DNA of 64,000 nucleotides from Halocaridina rubra (lineage: Eukaryota > Arthropoda > Malacostraca > Decapoda > Atyidae): NCBI GenBank assembly GCA_037179515.1, contig JAXCGZ010003874.1:61001-125000 (forward strand), in the 5' to 3' direction. A program made the position numbers and the translations under genes. Every line of letters begins with the position of its first letter. Position 1 is the first letter of the stretch. This document shows positions 38,446 through 50,584 of the stretch, in pieces. The notes beneath the pieces were generated by a model. The model made no database searches. It was not told the origin of the DNA and saw nothing but the letters and a program-made list of their open reading frames with translations.

Positions 38446-38731
38446 TACGTAAAAATGCAAAAATTGAGTTTCCCTTAAAATAAACAACTTTACTTATCAG
38501 AAAACCTGATCGTTAGAAAATGAAACATTTCTAACCTCTCCGGAAAGAGAACTTAACTGTCGTCTATTTATCTTAATTCATCGTTCATCTATCATTATTA
38601 TCGTTCATTTCTCATCGCCATTCTCTCTTTCTTGAAAGGTAAGACTTAGTCATTTTATCAACAGACAAGGTGAAAAAACTCCTCAAAGGGCATCCATAAG
38701 AAATATTCATTACAAATGCTTAGATTTCTTC

Positions 38732-38813
<82 letters not shown>

Positions 38814-38823
38814 TAATAATAAA

Positions 38824-38855
<32 letters not shown>

Positions 38856-38875
38856 TTTATTATTATTATTATTAC

Positions 38876-38911
<36 letters not shown>
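38023..38911. repeat. Microsatellites: (AAT)n, (GA)n, (GA)n, (AAT)n-(ATT)n
   Basis: (AAT)n 38024-38165; (GA)n 38234-38277; (GA)n 38363-38441; (AAT)n 38731-38825 inverted into (ATT)n 38826-38911, again a self-complementary pair. The intervening sequence has no gene. Confidence 0.9.
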
Positions 38912-38914
<3 letters not shown>

Positions 38915-39354
38915 ACACAGACACACAGTCACATGGAACTCGTGCATTTTACAGTATCAAACATGGAATTCTGCAATATCACCGGAAGTCATAAACATAT
39001 TCCAGGCATGTAATCCAAACCTACGGAATTCCCTATCTCACCTACACCGTAATTCTTCAAATTACCATGACAAAGCGAGAATATGTCGTGACAATACTAA
39101 TCTAAAACCAGTACTGTGAATGTATGCTTGCTTTCTGAATGTCACAGTAATGTTGACTCGGTAAGTGTCAACCTTCGTAACATACATGCAATTATGTACG
39201 AATAAGAATACATACATACATGCAATTATGTACGTATAAGAATACGTACATACATACATCCAAAGAGGTTTCACCCAAGTGCATATACAAAAATAATTTC
39301 TCGTTTTTACATACATATTACACATACATGCATACATACATACACATACACACG

Positions 39355-40362
<1,008 letters not shown>

Positions 40363-41165
40363 ATTCAAAGAGCGACAATTAATAAATATAGGAGGCAAAG
40401 GACCTATAGCTACTTGCTTGAATAGAACCTATTCATTTTAAAGAAAGAAAAAATTGTAAAGGGAGAAAAGGAATCAACATGGAAGGCAGAGGAGGCTCTT
40501 CACGAGGAAAGAACCCACCTCTTTCCAGAAAAAAAACAACAACTGTAGAATAAGAAAAAGAAAGAATGAATATATAACATAACCAACGCCAAACTGTTGC
40601 CACAGTTAAGAAGAGAATATTCAATACATTTGCGAATACTAAGGAAATATACTTAAATAACGTTATATATAAATAATATTTTTTCTATGAAGCTGAATTA
40701 ACAATATATAATAAAAATGACGGCAATGAAGAGGGGCCAAGCTGTCTAAAAGACCTAGACAGAAGACTGGCAATAGGACAGAGAATAGAGGGAAGCATAT
40801 GCTAGTTAAACAGGAAAGAGGCAATTATGGTAAAGTCAAAAGTCTTACTGAATCAGCATTATATTAAAACCAGTAACAAACACAAAGACAGGTTGATTGT
40901 CTGTGCAGAATCAGACAGGTGAAGGACAGGTAAAAGACGGAAGCTTCTCATGGTTAAACAGGAAGGAGACAATTCTAGCATGGTGCACAGTCTTTATGAA
41001 TTCCAAACAAAATTATAATTGATGAAAAAGCACCTCAGGCTCTTGTTGGGTGAGCTTTCTCCAAATGTATCCACGTAACTAAACCTAACAATATCATAAC
41101 AACAGTCACACCTAATTTCTAAATTAGGGAACTTCAAAACACCTCTGCCACCCTCAAGCATTTAC
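40363..41165. other. No recognised feature
   Basis: AT-rich, AG-biased intron sequence. 'aggaaagaggcaatt' and 'aggaaggagacaatt' with nearby similar words at 40,815 and 40,960 hint at an old direct duplication. No coding evidence. Confidence 0.4.
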
Positions 41166-41648
41166 TATTAGACGCTGCTTCTCATACTTGCAATTTAGAG
41201 GTGAGTATTCTTCAGTTGACCCAAAACAAGAATTACTATCAGATACTGCTTTTCATATTTGCAGTTATGATGTTCGTATTCTTCAGTTGATCCAAAACAA
41301 GATTTACTATTAGATACTGCTTCTCATATATGCAATTTGTAGGTGCGTATTCTTCAACTGAGCAAAACAAGAATAAATATTAGATACTGCCTCTCATATT
41401 TGCAATTCTGAGGTGGGTATTCTTCAGTTGACCCAAAACAAGAATTACTATGAGACACTGCTTCTCGTATTTGCAGTTTGAGGTGCGGATTTTTCATATG
41501 ACCCAAAACAAGAATTACTATGAGACACTGCCTCTCATATTTGCAATTTAGAGGTGCCTATTCTTCAACTGGCCAAATAACTATTAGACACTATTTCTCA
41601 TCTTTGCAGTTCTGAGGTGCGTATTCTTCAACTGTCACAAAACGACAA
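41166..41648. repeat. ~70-bp minisatellite, about 7 copies
   Basis: Unit of 66-72 bp with core 'tattagacactgcttctcat', 'tttgcaattt', 'aggtgcgtattcttca' and 'acccaaaacaagaattac'. Units start near 41166, 41235, 41306, 41376, 41447, 41517 and 41579. Units differ by several percent and the last two are shortened. Noncoding, in the intron between the shared exons and BED-2. Confidence 0.88.
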
Positions 41649-41789
41649 AACCTATATCCTTCAACATATTTACACCCACACAAGGATGAGAGAAATCCAT
41701 TTTCACAGGACATAATCGGTAATAAGACATCCATCAGCTGATTAGTAGATGCACCGCTCTGTTCCAACCCTGGAGATGCTCCTAAAGGG

Positions 41790-42052
41790 AGGGTTTAGGG
41801 GTCAAACGGTTCGTCGAACGCGGTTCGACAGACAAGTGTTTGAAGTGATGTTCGAACGTGTGAACGGGGGTATTTGGTTGTCGAACGCGGTTCGACAGAC
41901 AAGTGTTTGAAGCGATGTTCGAACGTGTGAACGGGGTATTTGGATGTCGAACACGTGTTCGACAACCAAATACCCCGTTCACACGTTCGAACATCACTTC
42001 AAACACTTGTCTGTCGAACCGCGTTCGACGAACCGTTTGACCGTGTAAACCC
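41790..42052. mobile_element. Foldback element with long palindromic arms
   Basis: The left arm (from 'gggtttaggggtcaaacgg') and the right arm (to 'ccgtttgaccgtgtaaaccc') are inverted copies. The left side holds two direct copies of a ~66-bp unit ('gcggttcgacagacaagtgt', 'ttgaagtgatgttcgaacg', 'gtgaacggggtatttgg') and the right side one inverted copy. The centre is 'tgtcgaacacgtgttcgaca' at 41947-41966, a perfect palindrome. GGGTTTA ends resemble hAT-type MITEs, but no 8-bp duplication is visible. Confidence 0.85.
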
Positions 42053-42590
42053 CACTTAATAGGCTAGCACAGGCCCTCTTTACACAACACGAGGATAAGG
42101 AGGGGGTAGCGGCGTCCCTAGAGAGGCAAACTTTGACACGTAAGTTGGCTCTGTAAGTACATCATTAGATGTGTGGGTATATAGTAGACCAGTATCGGCA
42201 CAAGCTATGATATCGTTACGGACTATAATTCCTGTTGTAATAGCTCTGGTGTCAATAAATAAAATTGTAGTATACAAGTTATATATATCTAGTTATAATT
42301 AGGTAAGAAAAAGACTAAAACACCATTACTGGAACAAATTACTGAGGACAGAGTAACTCATATGCTTAATACAAAGTAAAATAACGAGAAAAATCTTGAA
42401 AGAATATTTAACATATCACATAAAGTCATTCTCCTGTTCTCAAAGTTCTAAATAACACAAAGAAAAGAAATTTGTTATTGAAATCATTTTATCAAATAAA
42501 GACGCTCGCAGGTAACAGCTTTCGAGAAGGTATTGGAGTAGATACTAGTTTAAATAGACAGCGTGTAAGTATTCAATATTTTCTACTTAC
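42053..42590. other. Intron next to the BED-2 donor, nothing seen
   Basis: No repeat or open frame of note. The donor of the BED-2 exon (gtaagt) lies at its right edge. Confidence 0.4.
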
Positions 42591-43008
42591 TCGAACTAAT
42601 AACAGGCGTATGCCAAGCCCAGGGAGTGGCTGGCGCCAGAGTTATAGTGCAACCTCTAGCGGTAGGATGGCTGGCAGGACCACTAGCATTCACATCCATT
42701 GTTGAGGATTTGCTCAGTTCCTCACGGTGTCGAGCTAAAATCCGACATATAGCTTCCTCCTCTTTTCGCTGGTTCTGTTTTTCAGCCTGGTGTCTTTGCA
42801 AGACTTCGTGTCTGCCTTGTAAAGCGTTCGAAGACGAAAAAGGATCTAAGGCTGCGAACTCAACTGGGTGTTTGATTTCTAAGTGTCTAGCAATGTTGGT
42901 AGTGTTGCCCACGAATTTGATTCTAGCCGGACACAAATTACATTGCACCTCCTTTTTGCCGCCGTCGGCAAATTGGGCCAATTGCCACACTTTGCTTCGG
43001 CCAACCAT
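42591..43008 (-). CDS. Alternative first exon 'BED-2': BED zinc finger
   Basis: 139 codons plus one base, from ATG at 43008 (context agagcATGG, A at -3 and G at +4) to donor TTCGA|gtaagt, phase 1. The BED finger fills residues 5-50: SKVWQLAQFADGGKKEVQCN, then NIARHLEIKH, with C23, C26, H42 and H47. A coiled-coil-like basic/Gln stretch follows (RHEVLQRHQAEKQNQRKEEE), then a Ser/Thr/Pro tail. The last base A plus GT of the shared exon makes Ser, so the product runs TPVIS-S-S-LAGGDERG. Not similar to BED-1 outside the finger, so not a simple recent tandem duplicate. Confidence 0.85.
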
Positions 43009-43515
43009 GCTCTGATCGTCTGTATTATCCAGCCAACGAAGATATTATTAATATAGGTACAATTAAAACGAAGACTAGTTATACTTTAAAAATATGTAAA
43101 AATTTTACACTTCTCTTTCATTCCTTTTTGGCTCTTCACAGGTAATTAACAACTGTTAACTGCCGTTTCATAAATGATTTAGGCATTACTAATACGAAAA
43201 ACGTCATAAAATATCCCTGTAAGGGTGAGTTTTACCATACATAAAATCCTTTTTACCTACTAACTACATCTTTTCTCAAGCGCACATGTTATAATTTCTC
43301 TTTTAAATTTTTGCCACTACCAAAGACTCAGCTATGAGGACTCCTCACAGGTAATATATAAACACTGAAGTACTGAGCTCCTAAACAAGTTATATAATGC
43401 CAGTTAAAAATCTAATTTAATCACCACATTTAATTGTTTCAAACATGGACAAATTTTAACCAGGACCTCCCTTCACCACAGTTCTGACAACAACAAAAAA
43501 GTTAAAACTGAGCTA
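43009..43515 (-). promoter_or_regulatory. Region upstream of the BED-2 exon (candidate promoter)
   Basis: About 500 bp of non-repetitive sequence directly 5' of the ATG. Beyond it come (TC)n at 43,516-43,600 and a stretch at 43,640-43,770 with repeated GATCGAT words and 'gtctgcgcagtgt'. A transcription start cannot be placed from sequence. Confidence 0.3.
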
Positions 43516-43827
43516 CCTCTCTCTCTCTCACTCTCTCTTTCTCTCTCTCTCTCACACACACTCTCTCTCTCTCTCTCTCTCTCTTTCACTCTCTTTCTCT
43601 ATCCTCTCATTTTCTCCTATCTCGATCGCCAAAGGAACCAATCATATAGCCAGCCGATCATCGATCCCTAAACGTGTTCGACCAATCAGGAGGCAGCAAG
43701 CTACAAGATCGATCAAATGGGTCTGCGCAGTGTTATGGAGGATTGATCGTTCAACGCAAGCTCGATCAATACATTCAGAAATTATTTTTTTCTTTCTCCT
43801 CCTACCTTCGCTCTCTTGAGCCGCTTC

Positions 43828-43877
<50 letters not shown>

Positions 43878-44037
43878 TATCATTATTATTATTATCATTA
43901 TTATTATTATTCTTCCTCAATGCCATCTTCCCTATCGTTAAGTCAATAGTTGATCAATAACACAATAATTCGATATTTTTGCCGCAATGATTCTTGGTCC
44001 AGCCGCTGTGTCATATCCAAACAGTACGGAAAAGCGT

Positions 44038-44121
<84 letters not shown>

Positions 44122-44351
44122 AGGAGAGGAATTTGTTTCTATTATCGTAATATGCTATACTATGATAACCTACACCTAACCTTACCAAATTAACCTAACC
44201 AAGTTAGGTTAGGTTTGTGTGGTTAACTTACTTTAGGATAGGGTGCACCTGACTACAGATAGTGATGTAGACCGCATACTATAATAGCAAAGTTTAAATC
44301 CTTATATATATTAAGATATTAAGATTAGAAAGTAAGCTAAGAAAATGGGGG

Positions 44352-44430
<79 letters not shown>
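43516..44430. repeat. Microsatellites: (TC)n, (ATT)n, (GA)n x2
   Basis: (TC)n with CACA breaks 43516-43600; (ATT)n 43830-43910; (GA)n 44039-44123; (GA)n 44353-44432 with repeated GGAG breaks. At 44,165-44,220 AACCTAACC and GGTTAGGTT words face each other as a short inverted repeat. Confidence 0.9.
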
Positions 44431-44431
<1 letters not shown>

Positions 44432-44689
44432 GAGGAAAAGTATGTTACAACTGTTACTCAAAAAAGTCCCAACTTGGCGACTTTCTGCATACATACGCAC
44501 ACACACACACACAGTAGTAAATGCTAAATCAGTGCATAGTTTCAGGACATATATGAGAATTTTCATTGAGCACCGACCAGGAGACGGGGACTTACGAGCT
44601 TTACCGTAAGCACAATAGGTAATTGCACGCGCACACACAGGCCTATTTCACTGACTAGCATAGTTTGCAAAGTTAAAGAGAAACCACTG

Positions 44690-45880
44690 AGAAAATTTTC
44701 TCTTCACTTAGAGTCCAACTTTTTGTCAGTAAGACAACATGGCTTTAGAGAAGGCAGCTCTACATTAACAAACTTACTAGAATTTTAGGACGGGGTAAGC
44801 CTAATCTTACAAGAATAGAGAGTTGGGTATATTACATACACTCCTAGATTTTCACAAATAAACTGTTGCATTCCCACATGTGAGACTCATTAAGAAGAGG
44901 TAAGTAATGGCAAGAATAGGTAGAAACGTCTCGAAGTGGATAAAAACTTATTTAGAAGGAATGGAACAGAGTCAAACATCCAGTGTCTAACTGGAGACAG
45001 ATTAGCAGTGGGGCTCCACAAGGATCGGAATTAGGGCAACTTGTGCTCATTGTTTTTGTAAATCATCTGTCAGCGTTTGTAAAATCGATTTTATATCTCT
45101 GCAGACGATGATTTGAGAGAAGAGAGTTAAAGACAAGAAAAATAGTAGAGAAATTGCATGAGTGGTTAGACAAGTGGATAATGAGATTCAATTATTTAAA
45201 ATCTCAGGTAATGAGCATGGGCAAGAGTGCAAAAAAGCCTATATGTAAGCGTTCAAGAGGAGAATGTGAACTTCGAGAATCTAAACGAAAGAGATCTTGG
45301 GGTAAACGTATCGGCAGATTTGTCTTCGGAAATGCATATCAATGGTGAAGCAAAGGTCGTATAAGCTTCAGGTATATAGACAGGGATATGTCCAAAATTA
45401 TTTACATGACTCATGTGAGTCCTAAACTTGAATATGCAGCACTTTTCTGGAATCCGCACTTGATGATAAAAATGAATAAATATGAGAACGTTCAAAGAGA
45501 CAGTACGAAGCTGGTGAAATAGAAATGCAGTCCCAGTTATGAGGTTAGGCTGAAGGTTTTAGATGTACAGTCACTCAAATTCCTTAGTTTTGAATGAGGG
45601 AATAGAAAGCGGTATTTTTAAATTGGTGGCTCTAGAACAAGAGGTCACAGTTTGAATCCTCAAAGAAAACTCAGCAGGATGTAATGGAATAATTTCCAGA
45701 GTATGAATTGTAAATAACTGGAATACCTGTACGCCAAAGTGATGCAATATTGCATTCATAATTTTAAAATATAGATATAATGAACGTTAGTGAATACTAA
45801 GTTAAACCGACCATGAGACATGGAGTTACGAGCATAGGGCTCTTTCCCGTGAGCACAATTAAATAATTGAGATAAGTGCA
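44690..45880 (+). pseudogene. Degenerate CR1/Jockey-type LINE reverse transcriptase
   Basis: Scattered plus-strand frames keep RT landmarks in order: QHGFREGSSTLTNLLEF (44,733-), GAPQGSELGQLVLIVFVNHL (45,010-45,070, motif B), a degraded ADD near 45,100, ENVNFENLNERDLGVNVSAD (about 45,260-45,320), THVSPKLEYAALFWNP (about 45,410-45,455) and SRTRGHSLNPQRKL near the end. The 3' UTR contains 'gagcatagggctctttcccg' (45,830), also present inverted near 680-720. Many stops, so inactive. It lies in the intron just 5' of BED-2 and 3' of the 40-nt exon. Confidence 0.8.
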
Positions 45881-45904
45881 AACTCAAAACGAAGCATTAC
45901 TCAC

Positions 45905-45944
45905 CGTCCTTTTGAATATCGTCCAAAGTTATCTCCGGAGAAGG
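45905..45944 (-). CDS. 40-nt microexon linking SANT and CENP-B first exons to the shared core
   Basis: Acceptor ttcttttcag and donor GGACG|gtgagt, both strong. In phase 0 it encodes PSPEITLDDIQKD plus one base, and that G plus GT of the shared exon gives Gly (..IQKD-G-LAGG). Forty nt turns a phase-0 input into a phase-1 output, which is what the SANT and CENP-B exons need and the BED exons do not. The other two frames are not used by any neighbouring donor. Its small size means it could be missed by gene predictors. Inferred from splice signals and phase; no transcript seen. Confidence 0.75.
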
Positions 45945-46508
45945 CTGAAAAGAAATAAATAAATTAGTATATATTAATTTACAAAAATCATATACATACA
46001 TACACACTCATACATACAAATATACACATACACACATACATACATAAATACATACATACACACTCATACATACAAATATATACACACACACATACATACA
46101 TAAATACATTGACTACGGAGGGAAAATAAGAAATAATCTCTGAAGATGAGTTAGTTTACGATATTCGCAATCACCAGGTACTTTGACGATATCTAATATC
46201 TTTATTTCTTAACAGAAATAACATATTCATAGTGAATTCAAAAAATTTTAATTTATTGTTAATATCTTATGTCATTATTTATTATTCATCAAATTATAAA
46301 AATTACGAATCGTTCTGAATTCTTCATGCACTGAATAAAATTTAGATGAGATATTTTAGAACTGCAAAATTAAAAGGGTATTTTAGACGCTACGAAACTG
46401 ATATAAAATCATTGCAAAACTCTATGTAATAGTATAACCATAGACTTGTATAAAAAAAAATGGAAATTTAACAAGTAAAGCCGCCCCTTGCTAGCTTGGA
46501 AAACTTAC
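45945..46508. repeat. Short intron with (CATA)n repeats
   Basis: 564-bp intron between the CENP-B exon and the microexon. 45,988-46,105 holds CATACATACACAC-type repeats. No other feature. Confidence 0.6.
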
Positions 46509-46982
46509 ATTCCAAAAATAATTCGTACTGGGCAGGCCTAAACCATGTCGTGTGCGGAATCGAAAGAGCCAACCCGTGTTCGCCGAGAAAGAATTCAAAC
46601 CCAGGCTTCTAGCTACTCCCTCAGCTAGTCTCTGGAGCTCTGTCCCTTCCACATGGACACCCATAGCAAGCTGATGACGATACCAGTTGAAAACCAACTT
46701 TTCCAAATCTAAATATTTGGCTTTGCTCACGTATTTCCTTTGCCAGTATGCGCCAGTGCTCTGGCTCAAAGCAAAAGCCCTAATTTTTTCTCTGTCTTTC
46801 AGAAAACCGTAGTAAGTGCTTTTCTTAATTCCAAATTCCTTCTGTAAGAGCCTAGGGCTTTCCCCCGCCTCTGCTCTCTCGATGATTTTCAGTTTCTCGG
46901 CAATGCTCAGAGTCTTGACGCCTGCTCGCCTCGCTCTGACGCCCGTTGGCGGGCTAATGCATATATCCCTTCCTAAATTCAT
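46509..46982 (-). CDS. Alternative first exon 'CENP-B': pogo/CENP-B double helix-turn-helix
   Basis: 158 codons from ATG at 46982 (context aaaacATGA) to donor GGAAT|gtaagt in phase 0. Residues 22-70 form the first HTH (KTLSIAEKLKIIERAEAGES, then LLQKEFGIKKSTYYGFLKDR), the CENP-B/Psq N-terminal type. Residues 88-150 form the second, CENPB/Tc5-type HTH, ending FSANTGWLFRFRTRHGLGL. These two are the DNA-binding part of pogo/Tigger transposases and CENP-B. The DDE catalytic domain that would follow is absent and the exon ends at a clean donor instead, so it is domesticated rather than a dead transposon. The frame is open to 47141, with further ATGs at 47141 and 47135, so a start up to 53 codons earlier is possible. 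Confidence 0.84.
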
Positions 46983-47779
46983 GTTTTCATATGATGTCTC
47001 TTTTACGAAGTTATTTGGTACTCTCAACTGATATATTTCTGAAATGTTAAGCGAAAGATGGCTAAAACAAGTAAATATATGTGGAAAATTGACTCCTCGT
47101 GTCTCAAAATTACTATTATTTTTTTTCGCGTTCATTTTCAAATGTTAAACACCTACACTGCAATACCGACAGATATAAGTCTTATCAGTTAAATAAGACA
47201 AGTCCCAAAAATAGACAAAAGAATATGAAACACAATTATATGTGTGTCTAGAAGCAATCAAAGAATATAAAATCCTTTGAAATATCTGTGTATGAATGAA
47301 GAAAAACATAAAAAAAACATAAATATAAAAATGCCTCTACATATTTAATATTTCAATATTTCCTCTATATTTATAAAGAACTTTGGGACAGAATTCCACT
47401 CACATGACCTGGAAGTAGTAGGAGTCCACTCTATGCATTAACTGATACATGTAAAATTGGAGGACATACTAAAAGAGCCACTCCCTTAATATTTTGTTAC
47501 TTTTGTGACTACTCTATTGCTACCAGTGGTAAACGTCAGGAAGACTGTTCAAATAATTGTGTCTAATTTTCCGTACGAAAAACAAGATAACGACTAACTA
47601 TCCCAGCCAGGAATATACTTAATAATAACAGTATTAAACCAACATAGAATTTAAAGTTATTTTAAAACGCTTAAACTGATTTCAAAATGCAAATTATCAT
47701 GGTGTGAATGATTCTTGACCAATGTATAATCATAATGCATGTTGTAGTCACAAGAAATTGGAGATTAAAAAAAATGACC
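46983..47779 (-). promoter_or_regulatory. Region upstream of the CENP-B exon (candidate promoter or 5' UTR)
   Basis: Non-repetitive, AT-rich. No recognised core promoter motif. 46,983-47,141 is an in-frame upstream extension with ATGs (see the exon). Confidence 0.3.
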
Positions 47780-48185
47780 CTTAGGACAACTGAACCTAAG
47801 GACAAGTGTCCCTAGCACGATTGTCCCCTGGGCAATAGCCCCTAACTCTTAATGAAACGCGGACAATTGTCCCTTGAAAATATGGAAGCAAAATATATCA
47901 TATAATCAAAAAATAATAAATGATTAGAAGTTCAAAAGTGAACAGTTATATATTTCATACCTGGTTAGATTGGGTTAGGTTAAGATAGGGCGGCTTATGT
48001 TAGATTAGGTAACGTTAGGGATAATTGTCCTGGGGGCAGTTACCCAAAGAGGCAACTGTTCTCTAGCGTAATTGTCCTTTGGTATAATTATCCTAGAGGC
48101 AATTGTCCTTTGGCGTAATTGCCCAAGGGGCAATTGTCCTTTGGCATATTTGTCCTAGGGGCAATTGTCCTTTGACGTATTTTCT
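47780..48185. repeat. Repeats of a GGGCAATTGTCC-type palindromic unit
   Basis: GGACAATTGTCC-like words recur at irregular spacing at 47,785-47,880 and as a near-tandem run at 48,010-48,180, where 'ggcaattgtcctttggcgta' is repeated about five times with period near 35-40 bp. AACCTAACCTAACC follows at 48,210. A related cluster is at 57,690-57,830. Confidence 0.75.
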
Positions 48186-50049
48186 AACCGAAGTATTTGT
48201 AGTGCAACTAAACCTAACCTAACCTATCCATAATATCACACTGATTATTAATATGTAGTTAGACTAAATGCTCTAGAAATGATCAGATGTAATTTATAGT
48301 GAAAATTTCTCGGTATACCACACACAATTCCAGCACAAATTTTATTTAAATTTCATCGAAAGCGATAGTCTACTGTGCTTTAACCAAACCTAACCAAACC
48401 ATTATTTTATATTGACGACGATAATAAAAAAAAAAAAAACTATCTGCCAAAAAAGTAACCGAAATCATTTCCCAATACCACGTAGGCTATTGTGTAAATG
48501 CATTAATAGACTTATTAACACCAAAGTTTTAAAATTTCAAGGGAGTTTTCATTTCATGTATACATGACGTCTCACAATGGAATATCCACGTTCCATTCTT
48601 CTATGGGGCGTTAGGAAGGGCATCTAACCTTGAATCCCCAGCTTCAGCCCGTCTGTGTCTATTCCCAAATGTATAAAAAAAAAATAGCTTTAACTTTTCT
48701 GGAAGTCAGGCTGGCTCATGTTAAATATTATATAAAAAGAAAAAAAAAACATCTGGTCACAGATAAGGAATACAACGAAAACACACGAGAATCGATATTT
48801 GGAATATCTTCTGGCACTTGACATGTGAATAGACTTCGACACATGGACAGGAAAAACACGTGTTACGAATTATCGAATAGATAAAATAGAGTACTTATGT
48901 ATATATGTCTGTCTGTGTATGTGTGTGTAGCGAACTACCTATGTCTCAAGTTTATATTATTTCGTGTAATATAGAATTCCCATCACATGATTAAGAAATG
49001 CACTAATGATAATCCAATTTCACAAAGATAAAATCTGTCTTATTTTTTTTCCCAATATTAGGTAACACTTCTGAGGTGCGGAACATTTGCACCTGCCGGT
49101 CTAATGGAGACACGAATATAACAAAAGACTGACAAATATGTAGTTCTAAGCTTATGGACATTATAAAATATACTATTATTATATCTACATCAGTGTACTA
49201 TCATATGCTTGGGTAGTACAATTATACAGAGAGTTGTTAAAAGAATGATAAAGGAAAAATTAATATGTGATGAAGAATCAAAAGTATCTGTCCACAAGGT
49301 ACATTGGCGATATACTGACAAGTCTAAAGCTTCTCTCTTTTTACCAGACTATCGGAATTACTCGCAGTATCTCGGATTTTAAAGTGGTTGGCATGTAAAG
49401 TCTAAATATGGTGTAGCAATACATAAAATCCACGAATGAAATATTTTTATTTTATTTTTATGCTAGTTTTTTCATAAATATCACGTTAAATACGCAAAAT
49501 TATTGAGATTCCCACTTGTTTACGAAGCCGAGTCTGAGGCGAGAACGTCAAAATATAGATCCTATTTAAATTATCCCCCCAAAAACCCTGATCAAGAGCC
49601 AGCCACGTGAAGGTTGCAAACCTGGCAGGTTTTTTTAATACAAGTATCGCCCTCTGTTGAGTCTTTCAACAAAACAATGAAGCACTGCCAAACGTACGAC
49701 AAGTACCAAAACCCCCTCATGTCTGGCATGCTATTGCTGTTCTGTTAATATTACTATCATTATCTTCCAGCATATAATTATCTGTAACTATCTTTTTTGG
49801 CTTATTCTCATGCTTCACCCATTGGTGGAGTTTTGTACACAGTGTTCTAGGTATGAAGCTAGACTCTCTCTAGTGTATCAATACTATTACTTGTTTTTTT
49901 CTATTAAATACGAAAGATAGTACAAAGAAATAGGAAAAAGTAGTTTATATTTGCTCTCTACAACAGCTGATATTAATTCTTAATTTTAAACCTTGTGGTT
50001 CACGTAAATAGATATCTATTTCTACTTATGCTAGTCTACTGTGAATGAA
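48186..50049. other. Intron, no gene seen
   Basis: One SINE-like copy at about 48,590-48,675 ('gggcatctaaccttgaatcc', 'cagcttcagcccgtctgtgtc'). Otherwise AT-rich sequence with no exon-like frames. Confidence 0.45.
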
Positions 50050-50184
<135 letters not shown>

Positions 50185-50584
50185 TTCCTAGTATCCTTAA
50201 TCAATGGTAAATATAAAAATAGCATGTACTTATCGCTTCGAAATTCGACAATAATTTTCCTATATTTATCCTTTCGCATTATACAGTGATATTTTGACAC
50301 AAAACGGTACAGAAGAAGAAGGAAATATCAGAAAATATCCCATGTCCCGAAAATGAACTGAAACCTTGCAATCAAAATATTCTTAAGAACGAGTATCAAC
50401 GCAGGAAAAAACCCGACAGCGATCAAAACACCTTCCACGTGTACAGTTGTTACCTATGATATATGAAACGAGTCCTAATACCAGCTTACACCAAGTCAGG
50501 ATAGACACTCGGTTCTATATTATTCTTTTATCATTTCAAACAATTTTCTTATTTCTGGCTTGTCCTAAAGATTCTACTTTTTTC

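Noticed and set aside
41166..41648. Regular ~70-bp array considered as a CRISPR-like repeat-spacer array.
   Set aside because: The whole unit is repeated without unique spacers, and the context is a eukaryotic intron. It is a minisatellite.
44160..44225. AACCTAACC/GGTTAGGTT words here, at 31,550 and 48,210, considered as interstitial telomeric repeats (TTAGG).
   Set aside because: The runs are only two or three units, imperfect, and often of a CCTAA-A-CCTAA type. Too short to claim telomeric origin.
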